64,000 nucleotides of DNA, from the NCBI GenBank assembly GCA_946406115.1, contig OX291542.1, forward strand, positions 4,922,959 to 4,986,958, given 5' to 3'. The position numbers and the translations under genes are program-made. The notes under the pieces are model-generated. The model worked only from the letters and a program-made list of their open reading frames with translations. It made no database searches and had not been told where the DNA came from. This document shows, piece by piece, positions 39,666 through 51,600 of this stretch. How positions within the stretch are numbered: position 1 is the stretch's first letter; the number at the start of each line of letters is the position of its first letter. This DNA comes from Apoda limacodes. Its lineage: Eukaryota > Arthropoda > Insecta > Lepidoptera > Limacodidae.

Positions 39666-42600
39666 CTTTCCAATGCTTGCAATAATACATATCTCCCAAA
39701 CAGTGATTCAAGAATATCATATATTTCAGGTATTTGCCACTCCCTCTGTTGACACAGATGCAAATTGGTAGGTAAACATCGGTGCAGTAGCCAGGGCAAA
39801 TGTGGTCATCGTATGCTGTATCTATATCGTAAAGGGGGCTGAAGGCAGTTGTAGTGGGAGTTTTTTTTGTTTTCTCTGAAAGAAATATTAATACTGAGTA
39901 AAATATTTACCTATAAGTATTTTGTTTACCTATGCTATGTGGAGCAAAAAAATTTTTTTTTAATTTTTATGTTCCTGTATTACCGATCAATGACCCATAG
40001 TCCTAAAAGCGTTCATGCGAAATTTCAGCTTTCTAAGTGAATATCTTGAAGTGGCGGATCGTCTCGATTTTTCTATTATGGGAATCTAATCTTCATCAGA
40101 TGTGTCAGAAGAACTGTCAAATGCCCAAACTATCGCTGGGGTAGATGAAGAAGGGCTTGGAGTAGGTACCGAAAGATTTCTGTACAAACTCATCATACTT
40201 TCGGTTTCTTACCTCATTACGCTGGATAGATTCTACCATCACCTTATCCACAGAACCAATATACATTTCGCGATAATTTCTTTAGTCTTTTAAAAAGTTT
40301 TTCTAGGCCACAGGCTCTTTCAATACATATTTGCATTCTGCTCTCGATTCACTCTTATAAGTTGCTATTTCAAACAACTTTCTCGGAGAATTCTCGAAGA
40401 ACTTCTTTTTGTTTTGTATCACTGCGGATTTTTTAACACTCTCATTGTAATACGATACGCATTGCGACGACTTGTTGGTGACTAATCTTAGGAATAGACG
40501 CTTTGTTTTATATTTTTTTAATGTTAACAGCAATTATTTCACATAAGTCTTTGACTGAAGGGTATTTTCCATTATTGAACTGAAGCATATTGTTTCTTAT
40601 ACACAAGTAATATTAAATCACATCACAATACGTAAGTAATATACTACTGCTTAGTTTTAGTGAATCGCCAAACACAGGACACCGCAAATCTTTCCGTGTG
40701 TATAGGCATTTTTTATGAATATATGTAAGAAATTTTCTCAAAGTGGAATTATCTTCAGCTCGAATATCTGAAATTTTACTTAAAAACAATGCACTCACAT
40801 GCAACATAAGACCTTAGCGAACTGAAAAATATCATGTTTATGACAAAAAGTTACGAAATTACTTTAATTTGCGGGTAAAATTTAGAATTTAAAATGTAAG
40901 ATTTCTGTAAACTACGTTCAAGGTGGTGGACCTGAAGATGAAGTCGCAGATTTTTAATTTTTGACACGGGGGAAGCTTTACCATAGGGTCATCGATTAAT
41001 GATACAGGAAATTAAAAAAGAAAAGAATTTTTTTTTTTGCCAAATTCACTCCACCCAAATGTTTAATCATGTTCTAAATTTCCGAATTTTTAAAAGTGCT
41101 TAGGGAAATTGCGAAGACTGACTTCTTTTTATAGGTGGTAGGTAACCAATCACTAACTTCCAATTAGGCCAAATATTTTAGTGTTGTGAGTTAGCAAACC
41201 AAAAATACTTCCATTTGCTTAGCATCATTCTCTGTTATATCAAGAGTATGGAGTATACCAGTACACTTAATCTTGTTAGTTGCATGTTAGGTCTGGTTAA
41301 GGTGGACGTTCATAGATGAAATTTGCAGAGGTAGGTACTTTCTACATATCAAAGCGGTCATCAGATTTTGAAAAACGTAGTTTAAAAAATATTCTTACTT
41401 GTTGTTGCAGCTCTTGCTATTTCTTTGTCTGAAAGGTACAATAATATCTTTATTAGTCCAAAATCATCCAAGGTCATTGTATATAAAAGAGTAAACTGAA
41501 TGACTGATATATGAACGCACAGCCCAAAGTAATACTGGGTCTCAAGATTTGAAATTTTGCACAGATGTTCCTGTTACAAACGTAGGCAAGTACAAAGGGC
41601 AGCGTTGCCAGACGTCCCGATTTTGGCGGGACGCCCCGATTTTTAAATCAAAATTAAATGTCCCGCGCGTACTGATTTAACTATTTAACGATAGGGTAAA
41701 TCTGATTTAAAATATAATATTTTTATTAAAATACGTTTTCTATGGATATTTTTACTTTAGGTACCTAACTATTGTCACCTTAACGTAATTTGAACTCAAA
41801 TTAAAAGATAAATATTCAAAACCTTTGGGTTATATACGTTTTTTTACTATGTCCCGCTTTCGAGGAAAGAATCCCGCTTTTTCCACTCAAAAAGTTCGTT
41901 AATCCCGACTTAGCAAAAAAAAAATCTAACACCGCTGACTAAGGGTAACCAAAAATCATCCCTTAAGGAGTAAAAAAGAGTTTGAAATTTTGTAATCATA
42001 CTTCGTATCTCTGTGTTTCTGCTGACTAATGTTTTGTAATATTTAATTTAGCGAGTGCTAATTTAATCACAAGATTTAAAATGAAAGCGCTGGTGTACAA
42101 ACGTACAATACTTATCCTGTTTTAGATAAACTTTATCACCTTGAGCCGTTAATCACATAACATCGAAAAAATCGTGTTGCTATATCATGCTGTGTAAATT
42201 GTTTGAAAACCTTTTAATTTGCGTTGGGTGGTCCCCCATTTTGCTGCAACATGTAGTGTGCAGGTTTTTGTTTGCTGTTTCCACAAGTTGTAGTGGTAAC
42301 TCAGCATGGGATCTAATTTGTAATATATAACGGCACTAATTTTTAAGTAAGTGGGTGGTCGTACATTAATATTTACCTACACACATACGTCGGGATATTA
42401 ATGTTGAGTCATCATAACCATCCACACACGATAAACGTCGGGCCATTCCAATAATGGTATTTATTTTATGGCAAAATGTAGGTACCCAACATTGTATCTA
42501 TTTTATAACAAAATTTAGTTGTCCACACACGCTAAACGTCAGGATATTGCAATGATTATCCTCACACGATATAAGTCGGGATATTGCAATGATTGGATTT

Positions 42601-45600
42601 ATTTATTGAAAAAAGTTAGGTTTACACACAATATCGGTAGGTCGAGACATTTCAAAGATTTATTTTATGACAAAATGTAAGTTGGTAGGCCGGAATAATT
42701 TAATTTAGATATGCACATATGTCGCACATTGATCAAGAAATAATGCTTATAATAATCACTTAGTTACATTTGCTCAAACAATATTCCATGTCAAATAAAA
42801 AAAATACTGAAGACGGTAGATGTAAACTAATTAATTGATCATTTGATTGAGTTATTTGGTCCTTTGATATTTGTTTTTAACAAATCGCTTTCAAACTCAC
42901 TTTGTAGTTTTAGATAATATCAGTAGAAAAACGTGGGCATAGGTGACAAAGTTCCTCTTCATTTTATCACGAGTTTTTAAACTATTCACAGTGTCACTAT
43001 TCCTAATCCATAACGCCTTTCATCTTATGACTATTAAAGACTTATTTTAAAATTATGTTTGAAGACGAACAAATCAGAAGTCAGAAGCGGGCAATATGGA
43101 GGGGTACATATCTATAGGTAGTGGAAACTACCTACTATGTAAATTTTAATTTTAATAAGTATTTTTATAGCTTTAAAGGTGTGATTTGGACAGCATCATC
43201 TCGCGTACTGCTGCATGTAAACTGTAATCGTGTGCGGTCATGACACTCGTAAAATTAGATATCAAACTTCACCAGTTCGTTTAATTCTTAAGTATTTGGC
43301 TGTAATAAAATTGTAAGTATTAAGACTGACTTGTATCACCGTTGGGAAAATTAGGATTTGGCAAAATGGGAAATCATTCCCTAGAGGTTAAAATAGGACA
43401 TGGAAATTTGTATAAGAATTCCGATATTTTTGTAAGTATTTACTTAAAAATCCACACTCAGGAAGTAGCATAAATAAGCTAAGTACTAATAGAAATGCAC
43501 GAGTAATTCTGTTTATCAATTTCTATACAGACATTCCGTGATTCCTCTGTACAATTATGTTGAGAAACGGTAGCTTTATACGTATGAGTGCCTTAAGATC
43601 GATGTGTAAGACCTACACAGCATTGCTAGACATCCCGACTTTTAGCTAGAAATGAGTACTGGGTCATATAGCGTAGAAAAGGCAGTCTTGCTTTTTAAGA
43701 ATTTCTCGGCAGTGCGGCGATTATACCGTTAAACGTTTTGTGCGAAGTTTTACAGACACTTTTTAAGAAACAGTCATACCTACGTAACCTTGAGTAAAGC
43801 CAAGGACGACACGATATGTGAGTACTTGAGTAGCGCAGGTAGATCTCAAACCTTTGATGCATTTTTTGTCGAACAAAACTACATGCCTTAGAAAAGTTTG
43901 ATATAGGTAAATTTTTGAATTCTTGGCAACTAGTTACTTAAATAAGGTTTTACAATCCCGTTTTGCCCTGAAAAAACTGGCAACTACCTACAAAATGACA
44001 CCTAGTGTCTTACCTACTTAAACTGCAAACTACTATAAACTTACTGATAGCTGCGTTAGTCGTTCCACTAGCTGCCACTTTCGTAGTCTCAGCTGTCGCT
44101 TTCGTAGTCCAAGCTGCCGCTTTTGTAGTCGCACGAGCTGCCGCTTTCAATGTCCCAGCTGCCGCTTTCGTAGTCCCAGCTGCCGCTTTTGTAGTCGCAC
44201 GAGCTATTGCTTTCGTAGTCCCAGCTGCCGCTTTTGTAGTCGCACGAGCTATTGCTTTCGTAGTCCCAGCTGCCGCTTTTGTAGTCGCACGAGCTGCCGC
44301 TTTCGTAGTCGCATGTGCTGTTGCGTCAGCTGCTGCCTTTTCTGTTCATCAAAAAACTTTTTTAGCATTAACAAGCGTACGAGTATTTTGTAGGATGTGG
44401 ACGATAGAAAATACCGAAACAGCACTTCCCTAGCTAGTGACAAAAACGGCACCTTTACCTATAATGTTGTGTTGAGAGTTGAGACCATAGGTTCTGACCC
44501 TACATCTAACTATGTCTGTTTTTGCTTTCCTCAGCCATTATGCGCCCCAACTGCAGGGGCACAGGCCCATACACAGAAAAGCACGATTTAGCCATAGTCC
44601 ACCGCCCTTTATCAGTGCGAATTGGTGGAATCTTATCGAGCCAGTAGCCACTCGACTGTCAGAGTTTGTTTATCATATAACTACAGCCAGGACCGAGTGA
44701 TTTTACGAGCACACGTGTCAGTGTCACTTCTTTTCGTTATATATATGTATATATAATTATACTTTGCCGCCGTTTTATTAAAAAACTGCTAATGGCAAAT
44801 GCGCAGGACTTACTTTTTATAATAGCAAGCATGAAATTGATTACAGAACGTTTTACTACATTACCCAACACTTCTATGACGCAATGGCGAGTGAACACAC
44901 GATAGAAGCGAAAAGCAAACTTTGTCAGGTTTTTCTTGCATAAATGTACTAACACGTAATGGTAGAATCTTTTTTATTGAAATAATAAAACCATTTTATG
45001 GCCTGAAATTCGTTATTTTTAACTGATTTGTTTAGTGTGAGCATTATAATAAAAACTTTGATATTTGCAGTAATTAACGAGGAGCGATCAAAAAGATTCC
45101 GGTATTCGGTATTTGAAATTGTTATTTGACGTTCATTTATTTCTTATGTCATTTGGACTGCCTTTGGTAATTGTCACCGTAAAGTGTAACATTTCAATTG
45201 CTTTCCGTGCGTCACAATATTTTTTTAAAATCTTGAATCGACTTTCTAGGCCAAAAACGAATAAATCTGAAATATGCATCGTGATAAAATACTTCGTATT
45301 GAAAAAAATGTCTACCAAAGATATTTTTAATGAAATCCATGGTTCAATTAAGTGTAACGAATTCAAACGTGGAAGAACAAGCTGAAAAGATGAAGATCGT
45401 TGTGAAAGACCATCCACATCTGTTACCGTAGAAAATGTTAAAAAGTCGAATCAAGAGTTAGTACTTAATCAAGAGTTACCTTTTAGCTATGTAACCATTC
45501 GTTACATAGCTGAGAGTCTAAAGATTTCTTTTGGGAGTGTTCAGTTAATACTTTCTGACTACTTATACTTCAGAAAGGTTTCGGCGAGGTGGGTGCTACG

Positions 45601-48600
45601 AATGTTGACGGATGTGCAAAAGGAAAAGCCAGTAGCGATTTCCAAAAAAAAAATAGCCATTACGAATGCAGGGTTTCAATTGATGGAACACCTACCATAT
45701 TCACCAGATCTCGCTCCTAGCGATTTCTACTTATTCCCCAAGTTAAAAGAACAGATTCGAGGCACCAAATTCAAGAACAATGGCGAGGTCATGATTGCAG
45801 TGAAGGTGTTTTTTGAGACTCAGGAACAAGATTTTTTTTAGCCAGAATACGATAACTTGAAAAGTGATAATGAGATTATGTTGAAAAATGTGTGGGTCTC
45901 TATAGCATTACCAGAAACTTTTTGATCGCTCCTCCATTTTCGACATTCAGATTATATACATACTTACATATATATATATATATCAACATCGTTTTCGATA
46001 CTCAGTTTATATACATGTATACCAGCGTTGCCAGATTTTTTTTTTTGCCAAGTCGGGATTTAGGAACTTTTTGAGTGAAAAAAGCGGGATTCTTTCGTCG
46101 AAAGCGGGACATAGTAAAATAAAGGTCTATATAAACAAAAGTTTTTGAATATTTATGTTTTTATTTATATAATTACGTTTACGTGACAATAGTAGGTACC
46201 TAGTAAAAATATTCATAGAAAATGTATTTTAATGAAATTATGATATTTTATATCAGATTTTTATAAAATAGAAATCAAAATCAAAAAAGTTTTATTTATT
46301 AGAAAAATAGGGTGTTTCAAACAATAGTCTGAGAAGTGAGTGTTACAAATTGCAACTTACAATAAGAGAATAATTATTTATAAGAATTACTCATTCATGA
46401 TATTTCTGTAAAGATTTAACTTAGTTTTAAGTATCCTTTTTCTCTTTCATAGAGATGAAGAACTCTTCACAGGATAAATGTAGATTAAACTGGATGAGTA
46501 ATTCGGCTTGTCTGTGCCACCCACCTGCGCTTTCTCAGTAAGCTGCACGCACAATCGAGTTATTCCCGAAAAGCGGGATTGAGCATGTCGCGCGCGGGAA
46601 ATTTAATTTTGATTTAAAAATCGGGACATCCCGCCAAAATCGGGACGTCTGGCAACGCCATAGATATAGAATGTACAAAATCAACCATGCCAAATGAAAA
46701 ACGAAACAGAAAATAAATTGCAAATGTGTGAGTGGAAAATTATTGCAAACTAGCGCGCTGGTGAAAGTAAATATTACCTATGTCGCGTTTACACTCGCGC
46801 CACGCAGCCTCGGAACGCGTTGTCGGGCAAAGCAAACTGTTTACACGCTTGTGCTCGTACATGTGCCCAATAACATAGCGTTGAATGCAAGAGTGTAAAC
46901 ATACCATTAGAACCTAAACTATTCGGACTATAATCACGTCTTATAGGAAATTTAAAAATCTAATCACTTTCTTCTTAAAGAACCTATGGGGAACCGTAGT
47001 CCCTCGAGAAAACCTCAGCAGGGAGCTTATTCCACAACTTAAGCGTTCGCGGGAGTAAGTTCCTCTCAAACCGCACTGTTTGTGACCATTTAGGTTACGA
47101 AGAGTGAGAATGAATTCACTGTCGATGGCGAGCGGAGCGATGGTAGAAAGTAGCTGTAGAAATTATTTGAAACAATTCCTCAAAACATAGAACATATTAT
47201 ACAAGCGGTAGAATACAAACAGGGAGGCAAAATCTCTCCTCAGACTTAAAGGTTCAATACATCTGTGAGTTTGGGATCTTCGACGATTCTTACTGCTCGT
47301 CGTTGAACCGAATCAATAGGGCTAAGCTGGTATCCAGGTGCACCGGACTTGTGATTTTTAAAGCAACAACCTTTGCCCTGAAGTTAAGTATAGCTTCGCT
47401 CTGTTGAGTACTCCTGGTTTCTTGGAAGCCAGCTTCACCTTGGTTTCCAAACGGTCGCGAAACTGGATATAGCTGAAGATGTCAACACCAAAGATCCAAA
47501 TACACTTGGAGATGGTAAGTGCTGTGTTCTGGAATTGTAGGACCACAGTAAATGGGATTTTATAAGCTGTGAACGCGCAGACTTGTGTCTTTATTGGGTT
47601 GAATCCTGAAACGCTTAACGCCCGCCGGACCTCCCACTGTGTTATGGAGATTTCTGGCATAGTCTTACCGCATCACAGTAAAGTAGGTGGTACAGCTCCT
47701 TCGTTATTGATATTCGAGTTTGAGGCAATGAGACTGTCCAGTAAATCGGCTTACTCTCTAGCACTATGGAAGAATCGGTTTTTTGCTGTGGTGGTAACGA
47801 CCACTGACAAAAGTTTCCCATGCATGACACTTGATTTCGGGCGAGAGAGTGGTCAAAGGAGCCAAGAGGCGTATCCACTGAGACGGAATATCAGTTCGGA
47901 CGTGTAGTTAGCACTCCTAGCCTCTATATTAGTTATGCTCGTTGGAGAAAGTACCAGTTGAGAGAATTTTGTTTGAGTAATTGTAAAGAATAAAAACCAA
48001 ATTTAATTGATACGTCTCAATTTTTTTTATTGAAAGTATCTAATTTTAACAAATTTAACATTATTTAGTAATAATACTAAAACTATAAGAACATTAAATA
48101 TAGAAACTATTCGTAAGTAGACTTCTGGTGAACAAAACACCGTCATATACACCAAGTATTTTATATTATTTTTCATCATGCAACCTCTTACAACTCACCC
48201 CCACCGTGCGCGTAATACATATTGCATTTCATGCTAATTCTATAAATGTAGCTCTAACGGCGCGTACGATGCGGACAAATGTGCGATCACCTTTGAATGG
48301 CTATGAATAATTATCTTATTAATTTTCTATACATGTATAATTACATATATCGATACTGATGCCATCGGTCGCCACCTTGTCAATGCCTACCTATGGTAAC
48401 TTAATGTCTACATATTTTACGCAAAATACTCTCAAAATCCTTATATAACAACTAAATAATGGTACTCAGTAAATGATTTAAATTGTTTTTTATTTCGTAA
48501 AATTCTCAACTAAAACTGATAAAATATGCATATGACAACAATGCAGTAAAAATTATCATAATTTACCTGTGAAATGTGTACTTATTCGAATTATTATCTG

Positions 48601-51600
48601 TTGTGACTTTACATTTACTCACAGCACAAGACACCATAGTTACCTACAAAATTAATAGTTTGTATGTTAATCCAGGATTATTTAAAAAAAAAAATCCATT
48701 CGCCTTAAGAGAAACGCTATGTCCTCTTACTTGTGGTCATATAATTTTATACTTTTTTTATTATAATTTTAATGAACGTGTTTCTATTTATGCCGCAGTA
48801 AGAGTTTCTCATAGACTTTATTATATATACGCATGACGTCAGCGCTATGTCAATCTCTATCGTAACTAAATGATTACACATTTTACACAAAATATCCTCC
48901 AAATCTTGATTTAGCAACGAAATATGGTATCAAGTCTATAAAAAACATATAAACTACAATTCAAATGGTTTTTTTCGTTGATTTTTCAGCTGTATTAGAT
49001 AAAATATTCAACCAACAATGCAGTAATTCTGATTATTCCGTCTTGTAAATAAACATTGGCTCAATGCTGTCTTCTAGTGAGAAGACAGCTTTTGTATCCA
49101 AAAAAATATTTTAAATATTATTGACGGATTACAGAAAGAAAAAAGAAAATTCCAGGCACAGGAAACAAATGACGACCTTATCGGATCTTATCGCGGGAGA
49201 CATTGACATATGCACCTATTTTCTTCCGTCTTATTTTGTCCCGGGCTCTATGCACTTAATTTGGATTTCTCGCTTCCACGCTTTATTGGTATTTTTTTTT
49301 CTTGTGCGGAGATTGAACCTGCACCCCTCGTTTCCGTAGATAGTCTTCACTATCAACAGAGCCGTCAAACGTATATATCTTTGCCGCAAAAAGAACTCCT
49401 AATAGACTTTATTATCGATATCGATACGCATGACGTCAGTGCTAAGTCAATCTTTATCGTAACTAAATGATTACATATTTTACACAAAATATCCCCCAAA
49501 TCTTGATTTAGCAACAAAATATGGTATTAAATCAAGAGAATAATATATAAACTACAATTCAAATTCATTTTTACGTTAATTTTTCAGATAAATTCGATAA
49601 AATATAATTAACAACAAAGCAGTAAAAAAATCATAAACCACCGGTAAAACGTGTATTTATTCGGATTATTGCGACTTGTAACATCGCATTGGCTCTCAAA
49701 ATAGACACCAAATTTACAATTTAAATATTCTTAAATATAAATCAAGGATTCAAGGAGGAAAACAGAATATTCCGATCGCTATAAAGTAGACCCGCCGATA
49801 TCGCAGCTTATCAATGTTATTGTCATATTCGGCCATTTTCTTCTATCTCATTTTCTCATGGGCACTATGCACTTAATATGGATTTCTCGCTCCCACGCTT
49901 TATTGGTCTTTTGAACGTAGTTAAAAAATCCTATGTCTATGGGCAACGCTGATATATACATATCTACAAGAACTGCTCGTTTAAAGGTATTAGATAAAAC
50001 TATGGAATCGAGAAATATTCAAAATAAACTAGGCTATTGATTGTGTAGGTTTACTTTAATACTTACCGATGTTGCCAGTCCTTCTGTAGTTATTAAAAAT
50101 GATTATCCCAGGGGCCCTTCGCGAAGAGAAATAATTGTAGCAGGTTCCGTCCCACGTAATATAGAATTCTGTGTCAGATATTGAAAAAATGATTTAATTT
50201 TACTAAAGTCATTCTCAGGTAAGCAAGAAGTATGGGTACCTACATGGAGCGGAGTGTCATGTTTAAATTGGATTCAGCAGTTTGTAAAACCCCGGAGCAG
50301 GAGCAGGGGCACAGGTCAAAGAAAGGACTAGGCCGTAATGTGTGCTGACGTTGTCGACCTAAGCTGCTGTAAAATAACAAAACAGCCAGGAAAGACGGTT
50401 TCACGTACTCCGAAGCAGGGTTCAAAAAAATGTGCTTCACCCATCTAATTTGTGACCACGCCCGGTGTTACCGTTTCTGATAAAAAAAATGTAACTGATC
50501 CACAAGCTCATCGTTTCGAGACCAAAAAAGCAAAAGGATTAGCTATAGCAACCGAATCTAGTGTGTTTGAATATATCCAGCCTTTTTATCTGCCAATCTA
50601 CATGATGCTGTAATCACACTTTTATAGCAATATCAAAATGGCGCATTGTGTCTAATTCTGCTCTGTGCCGCATGCTCAAAAAAGTTGGTAGGACTTAGTA
50701 CAGTCCTGTCAGACTTAGTAATATATACGTGCATATATCATAGACGTATGATGTTTTAGGGGTTCAAAGTAGTTCAAACAGACTGTAAAACGAAAGTGTC
50801 CAATTCTGACTTACTTCTTATAAGGGTGTATATTCCACATAAAAAACCACATAGCTACACATATTTAAAGCTATCTTAGTCTAGATATAGTGTATCAGAG
50901 GCATTGTTGCAGCGATAGGCTCACCACCTGTCGCAGTACTAAAGTGGTTGGTGCAAGAAAATCCGTCTATAAATACGGCAAAAAACTCACGTTTGTGGTA
51001 TGGGAGCCCCCCTTAAATGTTTGATTTATTTTAATTCAATTTATTTTTAAAGTGAATATATAACTAAATATTCTGTGAATATTTCAAGGGTCTATCTGTT
51101 TATACCTGTTTTACAGATGTACCTACTTCATTTAAGTAACTTTTAAAAGAATTTGTACGAAAATTTCACTACGTAAGTACATTTTATAACTTGGTCGACT
51201 ATTATCCGTTAGCCTGTAAAGTGTACTTACCCGTGATGGTTTTTTTAATTAATTATGTGCACTTCCACCGTGATTTACTATACTTTTGCTAGTAGAGGGG
51301 GGGACACTTGACTCTAACAAAAATTAGTACTTTAACCTAAATGTTTCGCAAACGGAGACCTAAATCAAAAAATAATCTTTGCATAACACCAATGTTTTTG
51401 GAATTCCTATCCAACGATATCCCTCACGATGGGGTAGACGAGAAAAAAAAATTACGTCCCCTCTTCACGTGTAGGGGAGGTACCCAAAAAAAATTTTTTT
51501 TCAAAGATTTTATTCTACCACTTTGGCGGCTTGATCAATGTGTATATCCCTGCCAATATACACATTGTCCCTGTGTAGTTTTTAAACTAAGCCGCGGACC

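Noticed and set aside
42370..42700. Spaced short repeats considered as a CRISPR array
   Set aside because: Repeats are degenerate with irregular spacing, and the DNA is eukaryotic.
44005..44433. 142-residue alanine/valine-rich frame
   Set aside because: Produced by a minisatellite whose unit length is a multiple of three; not called as a gene.
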